64,000 nt of DNA from CAYLLN01 sp964384375 (GTDB lineage Bacteria; Planctomycetota; Planctomycetia; Pirellulales; Pirellulaceae): NCBI GenBank assembly GCA_964384375.1, contig CAYLLN010000009.1, positions 1 through 64,000 on the forward strand, given 5' to 3'. The stretch's first letter is position 1; each line of letters starts with the position of its first letter. A program made the position numbers and the translations under genes. Below, piece after piece: positions 27,770 to 36,500 of the stretch. The notes below the pieces were generated by a model, which saw only the letters and a list, made by a program, of their open reading frames with translations, was not told where the DNA came from and did no database searches.

Positions 27770-30438
27770 GCGCTTTCCGCCCTGTATTCGTCGCGCTCTT
27801 CGGCATCTATCTCGCCATCGGCGTCCACCTCTGAATCTGCCACATCGGCTTCTTCGTCCGCCATTTCAGTGGACGAATCCTCTGGCTCCTCTTCTTCCCA
27901 CGGTTCAGGCAGGACACGGTTGCGCTTCGCCGGCGCGGGGGCGACGGCAATCGCGGGCGTGGTGGAACGGGACGGCGCTGCTGGAGCAGGTTCGTCTTCA
28001 GCAGACAGCCCCTGCATCCGTTCCCAATCGGCCACGTTGATGAGAATTTCGCGAGCCTGGCTCCCGTTGTACTGGCCGACAATCCCATCTTCAGCCATGA
28101 AGTCGATGAGGCGGGCGGCGCGGCCGTAGCCGATGCCGAGCGCCCGCTGAAGGAGCGAAACGCTGCCGCGCTGTTCGCGCACGACGAGATCGACCGCCGA
28201 TTCGTACAACTCGTCGCGCTTCTTGAGTGCGCTGGGCTTGGCCGTTTCTTCCTCTTCGCCATCGGGCGATTTGACCTTGATGTTGACGAGTTCCTGCACG
28301 AAGTTCTGTTCCCCGCGGCTGCAGCAATCGACGATCTGGTTGATCTCCTCGTCGGAGAGGTACGTCCCTTGTCCACGGAGGAGGGTGCTCGTTCCCGGCC
28401 AGAGGAAGAGCATGTCGCCGTTGCCGAGCAGCTTGTCGGCCCCCATTTCGTCGAGCACGACGCGGCTGTCTGTGCGGCTCGCAACCTGGAACGCGATGCG
28501 GGCCGGCAAGTTCGACTTGATGAGGCCGGTGATAACATCGACCGTCGGCTTCTGCGTGGCGAGAATCAGGTGAATGCCGACCGCCCGGCTCTTCTGGGCG
28601 AGGCGGATGATGTGCTGCTCGACCTCTTTGCCGCTGGTCATCATCAAGTCGGCCATTTCGTCGGCCACAATGACGATGAACGGCAGTTGTTGCGGGATCG
28701 ACGCCCGCTCCTCGTCGTTCTCGGGCTGCAGCCGCTCCATCAGCTCTTCTTCGCCGAGCTGGTTGTAGCTGCTGATGTGTCGCACCCCGGCCCGCGCGAG
28801 GAGCGAATACCGTTCTTCCATTTTCTCGACGGCCCACGCCAGAATCGCTTCGGCCTTCCGCATATCGGTGACGACCGGGTGCATCAGGTGCGGCAAGCGG
28901 GCATAGCCCGACAGCTCGACCATCTTAGGGTCGATCATCAGCATGCGGACTTCGTCCGGCCGCCGCGTCATCAGGATCGACGAAATGATGGCGTTAAGGC
29001 AGACGCTTTTGCCCGTCCCCGTGCGGCCGGCGATCAAAAGGTGCGGCAGCGTCGAAAGATCGACTGTTAGTGCGTTACCGCTCACGTCCTTGCCGAGGAA
29101 GAGTGGAATCCGCATCTTTTTCGTCTTCCCGTTGGCTTCTTCGATCACTTCGCGCAGGCGGACCACTTGCCGCTGCTCGTTGGGCACCTCGATGCCGACG
29201 GTGTTCTTGCCAGGAATGGGGGCAACGATGCGGACGCTCGGTACACGTAGGGCAATCGCCAAATCGTCGGCCAGGCCCGTGATCTTCGACAATCGCAAGC
29301 CCGCTTCGAGTTCGACTTCGTACTGGGCGATAACGGGGCCGGTTTCGATCTCGACGACCTTCACAGTGAAGCCGAAGTCGAGAAATGTCTTTTCGAGAAT
29401 CTTGGCCTTGCGGCGGACTTCGGTCGCCTGGGCATCGAAATTCACGTCGTCGCTGGGAAGCAGCAGATCGACTGATGGCAGCTCATATTCTTCGTCAACG
29501 ACGGGGCTCGCCTCGTTCATCTTCCGCATCAGCTCGACCCGCTCGCGGTCAGCGGCTTCCTTCTTCCGGTCCGCCGGGTTCTTGATCCGGAGCGGGCTGG
29601 CCGCGGCATCCTGGCGGGTCTTCGTGTCCCCTTCGGCCGGTTTCGCATCGGGATTCACGACCTTGAGTGTCACCGGGCCAGCGGCGGCGGCTTCGTTGGT
29701 TTCGTCATCGGCCTCGGTGACCGACTGGACCTTGCCCCGCATCTTCACCGTGAGACCGCCGCTCTCCGCAATCGCTCCCTGTTCGAGATCGGTCGCTTTC
29801 TTTTTCGCAGCGAGCTTGGCCGCGGCAATTCCCTGAGCCGGAGTCGTTGCCGCTCGCGGTCGGCGGATCGCTCGCACGATCCAGATCGCGCCGCGAATCA
29901 AGGCGTAATCGGTCGCCAGGAGCAACCCGCCGAGCGTGATCGCCCCGCTCAGGATGAGCCCACCGATCGTGGCAAAGTGCATTTCGACGACTCCCTTACC
30001 GAGCGCTCCGAGGTAGCCGCCGGGGCCGATGACCGGACCGGGCGACATCGTCGGAAACGCCACGGCCACAATCGTCGTTGCTCCTGCAAGCGAAGCAATC
30101 CAGCCGAGCGAGCGGAGTGCCGGCATGTCGATCTCGCTCCGCCTGAGGAGTTGAAAATCGACGATCGCGAGCGAGAAGACGAAGTAGTACGCCCCAAGGC
30201 CGAGCCAAGTGAACAAGGCGTCGGCCGCCATGGCCCCCCAGATGCCGCAGACGTTGTGAACCTGCGGATGCGGAGGGTGCGTAAGCGAGTCGGGATGATG
30301 CAGCAAGCTCAGCGGCGCGAGCGACACCGGCACGGGATCAGCCGGGTCGTACGTGAGCAGCGCGACCGCCAAAAAGGCGACGAGGGCCAGGAGCCCAAGC
30401 GCGACGAGATCGCGGCGAAGATTGCGTTGTTCGAGCAT
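27766..30438 (-). CDS. ftsK: DNA translocase FtsK
   Basis: An 890-residue FtsK/SpoIIIE translocase for chromosome segregation at the division septum. Four hydrophobic segments occupy about residues 12-175. A charged Ala/Lys/Glu linker (about 195-320) is followed by the motor: alpha domain, Walker A GRTGTGKS (471-478), Walker B MLMIDPK (499-505), and the DEMADLMMTSGKEVE segment. The C-terminal gamma winged-helix domain (YESAVDLVVREQRGSVSLLQ ... RLIDFMAEDGIVG) reads DNA polarity signals. An acidic tail of about 60 residues follows it. The gene is convergent with the second PNP, and their stops share TTAG. Confidence 0.97.
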   Translation of the reverse strand: MLEQRNLRRDLVALGLLALVAFLAVALLTYDPADPVPVSLAPLSLLHHPDSLTHPPHPQVHNVCGIWGAMAADALFTWLGLGAYYFVFSLAIVDFQLLRRSEIDMPALRSLGWIASLAGATTIVAVAFPTMSPGPVIGPGGYLGALGKGVVEMHFATIGGLILSGAITLGGLLLATDYALIRGAIWIVRAIRRPRAATTPAQGIAAAKLAAKKKATDLEQGAIAESGGLTVKMRGKVQSVTEADDETNEAAAAGPVTLKVVNPDAKPAEGDTKTRQDAAASPLRIKNPADRKKEAADRERVELMRKMNEASPVVDEEYELPSVDLLLPSDDVNFDAQATEVRRKAKILEKTFLDFGFTVKVVEIETGPVIAQYEVELEAGLRLSKITGLADDLAIALRVPSVRIVAPIPGKNTVGIEVPNEQRQVVRLREVIEEANGKTKKMRIPLFLGKDVSGNALTVDLSTLPHLLIAGRTGTGKSVCLNAIISSILMTRRPDEVRMLMIDPKMVELSGYARLPHLMHPVVTDMRKAEAILAWAVEKMEERYSLLARAGVRHISSYNQLGEEELMERLQPENDEERASIPQQLPFIVIVADEMADLMMTSGKEVEQHIIRLAQKSRAVGIHLILATQKPTVDVITGLIKSNLPARIAFQVASRTDSRVVLDEMGADKLLGNGDMLFLWPGTSTLLRGQGTYLSDEEINQIVDCCSRGEQNFVQELVNIKVKSPDGEEEETAKPSALKKRDELYESAVDLVVREQRGSVSLLQRALGIGYGRAARLIDFMAEDGIVGQYNGSQAREILINVADWERMQGLSAEDEPAPAAPSRSTTPAIAVAPAPAKRNRVLPEPWEEEEPEDSSTEMADEEADVADSEVDADGEIDAEERDEYRAESA

Positions 30439-30841
30439 CGGGCGCGCGTGGAAAGGGGAGCCACTGCGTGGGCGCGTCCGTGCCCGGAGGTTTCCGTAGG
30501 GTCATCCATTACTTCGGCCGCGACGGCGGGTCCAGACGAATTCAACGTCCGGCAGCGGTCAGGTTTGCCCGGTGGGTCTGGTGGGCACAATCGGCAGGTT
30601 GGCGACTCGACTTCCCGACCTCGCGGGGCAGGCAGTCAAGTCGCCAACGCAAGTGTAGCCCACGAATGAGGGGCGAGCGACCAATCGTAACGAGCATGCC
30701 GAATCATCAGCCGAATCTTGTCTGTCCGCTATCGATGGTGTGGCTTGGATGCCTTAGGAGGGCGCCGCCTTCACCCCCGAGCGAAGTGAAAAAGACCGAG
30801 AAACGGTTGCAGTTTCCGTCCCCAGTGCCCCTAATAAGGGA
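30439..30841. other. 403-bp intergenic region between ftsK and the next gene
   Basis: This region separates the divergent ftsK and membrane-protein genes and presumably holds both promoters. No convincing gene is seen. A perfect 10-bp inverted repeat GTTGGCGACT (30598-30607) / AGTCGCCAAC (30639-30648) lies in its middle. No consensus -35/-10 pair stands out. Confidence 0.6.
30598..30648. repeat. 10-bp perfect inverted repeat with 31-nt loop
   Basis: GTTGGCGACT at 30598-30607 is fully complementary to AGTCGCCAAC at 30639-30648. It lies 160 bp upstream of ftsK and about 190 bp upstream of the divergent gene, and has no T-tract, so a terminator is unlikely. It could be an operator or another interspersed palindrome. 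Confidence 0.6.
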
Positions 30842-31360
30842 ATGAACGCCCCGCAGCCCGACTTGCGCGTGTTCCTGACGCTGGTGATCGGCGGGTGCGG
30901 ACTCGTCGTGCTGGGGCGCGGGCTCGTCCTGTACCAGATTCCCGGCTGGGGCTGGTTGATTGCTGGCGCGGGAGCGTTCACGGTTCTGCTGGCCCTGTGG
31001 TGTCTCGTCGCTGCGGTTGCGCCGCGCGTCGCGCGGATCACTACGACGCTGGCGATTTGCGGCTTCGTGGGAGGTTCGCTGCTGGCCTGCGGCATCTATT
31101 CATCGCGCGAAGTGGCTCGGCGGAATGCCTGCCATAACAACCTGCGGCAACTTGGCATGGGGATGCAGGAATTCACGAATCTCGCACCCGGCCAAAAGAT
31201 GGCCCCAGGCCAGACGCCAATCCTTCCCGCGGCGGGCTTTCCAGAGGAGGAGCCGGCTTTTCCCGCGGGCAGTTCGATTCCCGCTTCGTTCCTGTTGCCG
31301 GAGCAATCGCTTTACCAATCGCCAGAACCGCCGCTGGCTCAAGACCGTAGTGGCAACTGA
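30842..31360 (+). CDS. membrane protein with DUF1559-like signature
   Basis: A 172-residue protein with three hydrophobic segments (about residues 9-31, 37-59, 66-86). Directly after the third comes SREVARRNACHNNLRQLGMG, which closely resembles the post-helix signature of DUF1559 proteins (REAARR..C.NN.KQ.GLA). The rest is a Pro/Ala-rich tail without known domain. It may be a membrane-anchored remnant or variant of that family. Function unknown. Confidence 0.68.
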   Translation: MNAPQPDLRVFLTLVIGGCGLVVLGRGLVLYQIPGWGWLIAGAGAFTVLLALWCLVAAVAPRVARITTTLAICGFVGGSLLACGIYSSREVARRNACHNNLRQLGMGMQEFTNLAPGQKMAPGQTPILPAAGFPEEEPAFPAGSSIPASFLLPEQSLYQSPEPPLAQDRSGN

Positions 31361-31496
31361 CGGCGTGCCGGCGAAGGCTTCCCTTGTCGCCCACCCGCCG
31401 ATTGGGGTACGATCCGGCAGTCGTATGAGCACGTAAGGAATTTCTTGGCCGGCTGACGGATCGAGGGTGCGTCGGCCACTCACAGAGGAGCGAATC

Positions 31497-32066
31497 ATGC
31501 CGTTGCGTTATATTTTTTCCGCGGTCCTTGCTGCCGGTGTTGCCTTGTGGCTCGCAGGCTGCGGCAGCAGCACCACGCCTGCGGATGCCGGCAAGACCGG
31601 CGATGCTCACAGTCACAACGAACACGACCATGAGGGGCACGATCACGCCCCTGGCGAACATGGTCACGAAGGGCACGACCACTCGCACGCCCACGGTCCG
31701 CACGACGGTCACATCGTCGAAATCGGCGAGGAGGAGTATCACGCCGAATGGACGCACAACGGGAAGGGGAAGGTCACCGTCTATGTCCTCGACAAAGAGA
31801 TGAAGAAGGAAGTGCCGATCGCCGCCGAGAAGATCGTAATTGAGACGACCATCCAGGGCCAAACGAACGCATTCGATCTTGAAGCGGTCAATCCAACCGA
31901 AGGGGAGATGCCGATGGCGTCGCAGTTCGAGATTACCTCCGAAAATCTCGAAGGGGTGCTCGATTCGGTCGATGGCAAGGGGGTCACCGCGACGCTGAAG
32001 CTGAAGATCGGCGACAAGGACTACACCGCCCCGATCACGCACGACGACCACGGGCACAAGCACTAG
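31497..32066 (+). CDS. His-rich lipoprotein
   Basis: A 189-residue predicted lipoprotein: signal peptide with the lipobox LAGC (Cys22), then a His/Asp/Gly/Glu-rich segment (about residues 36-72, units such as GHDHAPGEHGHEGHDH) that must bind divalent metal. A beta-rich domain follows (EEEYHAEWTHNGKGKVTVYV ... GVTATLKLKIGDKDYTAPI), ending with HDDHGHKH. The GAGGAG-like sequence six bases upstream supports the ATG at 31497. Likely role: envelope metal (zinc, nickel or copper) buffering, or an accessory to a metal efflux system; no efflux genes are in the window. Confidence 0.82.
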   Translation: MPLRYIFSAVLAAGVALWLAGCGSSTTPADAGKTGDAHSHNEHDHEGHDHAPGEHGHEGHDHSHAHGPHDGHIVEIGEEEYHAEWTHNGKGKVTVYVLDKEMKKEVPIAAEKIVIETTIQGQTNAFDLEAVNPTEGEMPMASQFEITSENLEGVLDSVDGKGVTATLKLKIGDKDYTAPITHDDHGHKH

Positions 32067-32105
32067 GTCGCAGTTGGTTCAGCGCTGTTTATCCCGCCGA
32101 GAACT

Positions 32106-33338
32106 TCAACGGCGGGGAAAGACGAGTTCCAACGCAATCGTCACGTTGTCGTCCTCGGCATTCCTCCGCGACGCGCTGATCGCCTCGTAGTCTTCGCGGC
32201 GGTAAGCGACGGCGGCCCGGCGAAAGAGGATGGCGATGCGATCCGCCTTGGCCGGCTCGATCTGCTTGTGCGGCCATTCCTTTGTCCCCGCGGCATACGG
32301 CGCGAGCCACTCCACCGCTTTTGGCAGGCCGCGGCCATCCTCGAAGTGGGCTCGCCACAGGTGCAAATCGACACGCTCCCCAAGTAGCGCCAGCTGCATG
32401 AGTGCGTTCAAGTCGAACATGCAGTAGTCGAACGACTTGGTCCGCTCGAGCTCGTGAACGAGCCGCCCCTTCGCGTCGATCGCGTCCTGAAACCGCTTTT
32501 TCCTCGCCCGCTCGAGCACGCGGCGAGCCCGCTCCGGCTGGTCGGCGAACAGAGCGTAAGCCGCGGCCTGCGCGTCGTACCACGTGCCGAGATTGTTCTC
32601 GGCCCCGCGACTGTCGTCCCCCTTTTCGCTCTCGCGCATCCAGTCGAGAAATTCGCCGAACCACTCCTTGAGCCGGCGCTCGTCCTCCATTGTCCACGAC
32701 TCGCTCCCCGCCAGCATCCCCGCGGCGTCGAGCACCGGCAGAAACCGCCGCGTCTCGATCAGTCCTGTGCCGCGTCCGCTGGCATGGCCGGGAATGAACT
32801 GCCCGTATTGCACCCGCGGCTTCATCCGCGTTTCCGGGGCGAAGAACCAGACCCGCAATAGCTCCGCGGCACGATCGGCGTAGCGGCGGTCGCCGGTCAG
32901 TTGCCACGCCAGCGAAAGCTGCCACACCGAGACGCTCAGTCGCTCGAGTTCTTCGTCGTCACCTCCGAGCGAGCCGGGAAAAACCTTGCCGTCGCGGCGC
33001 ACAAACGGTTTGCCGTCCTTCGACTTGGGGTCGGGCCACCAGTATGGCGCCTGGCTCAAATAGTCCCGCTTGTCGCCGCTGGGAGGGACGTGATCGTTCG
33101 CGACGACCGAGAACGGTCCCTCCGTGAGCCGCTTGTCTGCCAAGCGAGTAAGCGTGGCGAGCGCCGCGACAGCCGCCTCATCTGCTGCGGCAATCCGCTC
33201 CTTCACGAGCGCAAGATCGCGGCCGTGAAAAGTGAAGACGACGGGCTCATCGGCCGCCGCAACCGCAAAACAGCAACTCCAGCAGGTCGCGGCAACCATG
33301 CCAACCGCGATGCGATGCGACAGGGAATCCATTTCCAC
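32106..33338 (-). CDS. alginate lyase family protein (PL5-like fold)
   Basis: A 410-residue exported protein with signal peptide (core about residues 10-28) and an alpha/alpha-toroid resembling alginate-lyase-domain proteins: APYWWPDP (97-104), SLAWQLTGD (142-150) and RGAENNLGTWYDAQ (244-257). In homologues the NN motif is usually followed by His, a proposed active-site residue; here codon CTC gives Leu250. Substrate is uncertain (uronate polysaccharide or other). Transcribed on the minus strand, ending 40 bp from the convergent His-rich lipoprotein gene. Confidence 0.82.
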   Translation of the reverse strand: MEMDSLSHRIAVGMVAATCWSCCFAVAAADEPVVFTFHGRDLALVKERIAAADEAAVAALATLTRLADKRLTEGPFSVVANDHVPPSGDKRDYLSQAPYWWPDPKSKDGKPFVRRDGKVFPGSLGGDDEELERLSVSVWQLSLAWQLTGDRRYADRAAELLRVWFFAPETRMKPRVQYGQFIPGHASGRGTGLIETRRFLPVLDAAGMLAGSESWTMEDERRLKEWFGEFLDWMRESEKGDDSRGAENNLGTWYDAQAAAYALFADQPERARRVLERARKKRFQDAIDAKGRLVHELERTKSFDYCMFDLNALMQLALLGERVDLHLWRAHFEDGRGLPKAVEWLAPYAAGTKEWPHKQIEPAKADRIAILFRRAAVAYRREDYEAISASRRNAEDDNVTIALELVFPRR

Positions 33339-33374
33339 CGCCTCCTAGGCCACTTCGACGTCGATGGACCAAAC

Positions 33375-33492
33375 GATCACGAAAACGCGAAATATCGAAA
33401 ACACGAAGGCCGGAGAGAGGGATGGGCGAGGTGCTCTCGTCCACCATCTGCATTATTTCGTGCTTTCACTCCTCCTTCGTGTTTTCGTGATC
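33375..33492. repeat. imperfect inverted repeat with GATCACGAAAAC arms, family E
   Basis: The left arm GATCACGAAAAC (33375-33386), continuing CGAA after one base, is complementary to the right arm ending in GTTTTCGTGATC (33481-33492). Additional CGAAAACACGAAG and CTTCGTGTTTTCG copies lie inside, so alternative foldings are possible. It lies between the minus-strand alginate-lyase-like gene and the large fusion gene, both on the minus strand. Confidence 0.75.
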
Positions 33493-33533
33493 TGTCCGGT
33501 CCAGGGACTTTCTATGCCAGCAACCTTCAGTAC

Positions 33534-36500
33534 TCAATGCTCGTGTCCGTGCTGATGTCCTCCGCCAGCGGAGTACAGCGCGTGGCTCTTGTCCCCCTTG
33601 GCCACGATATAGGCCACGAGGTCCATAATCTCCTCGCGGGTCAGCTTGTCGAGCAACCCCTTGGGCATGAGCGACGATTGTGACTTCTTCTGATTCACAA
33701 TCTCGTCCTTCTTGATCTCGATCGGAGCCGCCTTGGCCAGCGGGTTTTCAATCACCTTGTACGCCGCCGGCGTCTCCTCGATCACGAGCCCCGTGACCGT
33801 CTGGCCTGAATCGAGCTGGAAGATCGAGGTTTGGAACTTTTCGTTGATCTTGGCCGAAGGTTCGAGCATTTCCTTGAGCACGTCGGCCGGCGTCCACTTC
33901 GGATCGAGCTTCGTCAGCTCCGGGCCAAACTGGTTGCCGGTGTTTTCCAGCTTGTGGCAGGCGACGCAGCTCGCCACCGTGAACATTTGCCGGCCCGCGG
34001 CATGCGAGCGACCGTGCGAGAACTCAGTCAAACCAGCGGCAAGTTCTTCATACTTCCACTCCGTCCGCGGGCGGCGGTCCTTGAGCAATTCGTCCTTAAT
34101 CGGCAGCGAGTTGGCCGCAAGATACGCATCTGGGTTGGCCTGGTATTCGTCGAGATCGGCAACGACGTAGAGTGCGCCGTACATCCGCCGCCAGTGGCCG
34201 GGATAGGTGCAGACATACGGGTAAACACCCGGCTCGCTCGGCACTTCGACACGCAGTCGCTGCGATTGGCGGGGCTGCATCAGCGTGCTGGCCGCCAGCA
34301 CTTTGTTCGACGGCGGAACGAAGTTCCGCGCGGCAAACTGTGGCTCTTGCGAATGCATCTCGGAGTACATTCCCATCTCTTCCAGCGAACCCGGCCGCAG
34401 CAGCACGAAGTTGTGCGGCATCAGGTCGCTGTTTTCCAGGATGAACTCGACCGGTTTCCCCGCCCGGACGACCACCACGTCTTTGTCGTACGACATCTTC
34501 TCGAAGACGGTGCCGATGCGGATCACTCGCACGCCTAGTTCCGACAGTTCCGCCCGCCGCGCGCGGGCTTCGTCGGCCGGCAGCAGAGCGACCAGGGCAT
34601 CGGCGAATTCGAGCGCATCGAGCGCTGCCGGCGATGTACGATCCGCGACCGGAACTTTTTTGATCTCGTCAATCACGGTCGCCAAGAGCGGCTGTGCCTG
34701 GTCCTTGGGCCAATAGGCGACCGGAATCTTCTGCAGGGCACGAATCGCGGCCAGGCGGTCGTCTCCCTTCGCCACGAGCGGCGCGAGCAGGTCAAACGCC
34801 TCGGTCTCTTTGCCGCGGACCTGCGTGATCGCGTTCATGGCCGCGCGGCGAATGCCGGCTGCCGGCCCAGCGCCGGACAGTTCAAACGACACACTTTTCT
34901 GCGGCGCGGGAATCTCCTGCTGCTTGAAGGTTTCGTTACGGCTTGCGTCGAGGACGCGAAGCGTGAAACTATTGAGCCGCTGGCCGAGTCCATCATCGGT
35001 CCGGTTATAGATCACGATCTGGTCGATCGGGAACTCCTCGCCCAGATCAACCTCCCAGTATGGCCGGCCAGTATTCTCCTCGGTGTGCGTCTGCCCGCCG
35101 TCGCCGTAGCTGCCGCTCTTGTTGCCGTCGATCGCGCGGGAGGCCGCACCGCCGTGGGCGGTGTTCTTCTGGCTCGCGCGACCCTTGCGGGCAATGTTAT
35201 CGCCCAGGCTCAGCACCTCCACCTCGGCGAGCGTCAACGTGCCGCGGCCAGGAAGTTCCACTCGCACGAAGCGACCCAGCGTCCCTTTGCCGGTGCTGGC
35301 GGCAACGTTTTCCGGCAGGCCGGCGAGCAGCGGGACCACTTTGGCGTACAAGGCAGCCCGCTGCCCCGGATCGGACACGAGCGGCATGGCATTCACGACA
35401 TCGAGCAGAGACTTGGCATTCGTGCTGCCGAGCGTCCAGGCCCGGTCGATATTGCCGTCGATGTTCACCAGCGACACGTACCCAATCTGCCGCAGAATCG
35501 GCTGTTTGGCGCTGGTCGCCAGCCGTTCCATTTCGGCCCGCGCGGTCGCGAGTTCCTCGCTTCGCCGGCCGGTAAGCTGCCGCACGAGATCAAAGACGAC
35601 GCTCACATCGACGCTGCTGTCCTTCGCGTCAATCACCTTGATGGCGTCAATGACGACCGCCAGCTCGCTCTTCTTCTCCAGGCCCGCGAGGCCGCGGACC
35701 GCTTCGCGCCGCTGTTCATCCTGCAAGCCCGGCCGGTGCAGCATTTCCAGATAAACGCTCCGCGAACGGGGCTCGATCAGCAGCTGCTCGTTGCTCAGAT
35801 TCCGGAGGAAATAGCGTGCGCCGACGTTGGTGGCGAACTGGATCGGCTGCTTCGCATCGATCGCCCGCTTGAGGATTGGATCGAGCGTTCGCATCGTCTC
35901 TTTTTGGACAAAGTCGATATACACATCCATCGGTTGTTCGGCGGCAATGAGCGGAACTTCAACCGCCTCGGCCACCGGGAAGAAGCTGGCTCCCCGCACC
36001 GCCTCGAGTCGCACGCGCGGATGCTCGTCCGCAGCCGCCTTGCGCAAGAGATCCAGCCCGTTTGACAGGCGATCGCGCCAGGCGACGACAACCTTTACCG
36101 CTGCGGCCCGTGCCTTCGACTCGGGCGAATTGAGCATTCGCTCCAGCAGGTTCGTATTCACGATGTTGCAGTGCTGATGCACCCAGAGGGCCTCGAGCGC
36201 ATGATGCTCGTAGTTCGGATCAGCCTGCGGCAGCGCTTCCAGCCACTTCACCGTCGCGGCTTGGACCTCGCCGATTGGACGGCCTGAAAGCTCAATTCGG
36301 GCGCGATACCGGACGCGGTCATCCGGATCCTTCAGCAAGTCGAGCAGCTTCTCGATCGGCTCGCCGGCGGTTGGAGCGGGTTTCAGCACGTCGCGCCCTT
36401 CGTACGTCACACGATAGACCCGGCCGTACGTTTTGTTCCGATTCGGATCGCGGAGGTTGTGCTGCATGTGGCCGATGATCGGGTTGTGCCAATCGACGAA

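Noticed and set aside
30598..30648. Inverted repeat as ftsK/upstream terminator
   Set aside because: It lies upstream of both divergent genes and has no T-tract; listed as a repeat instead.
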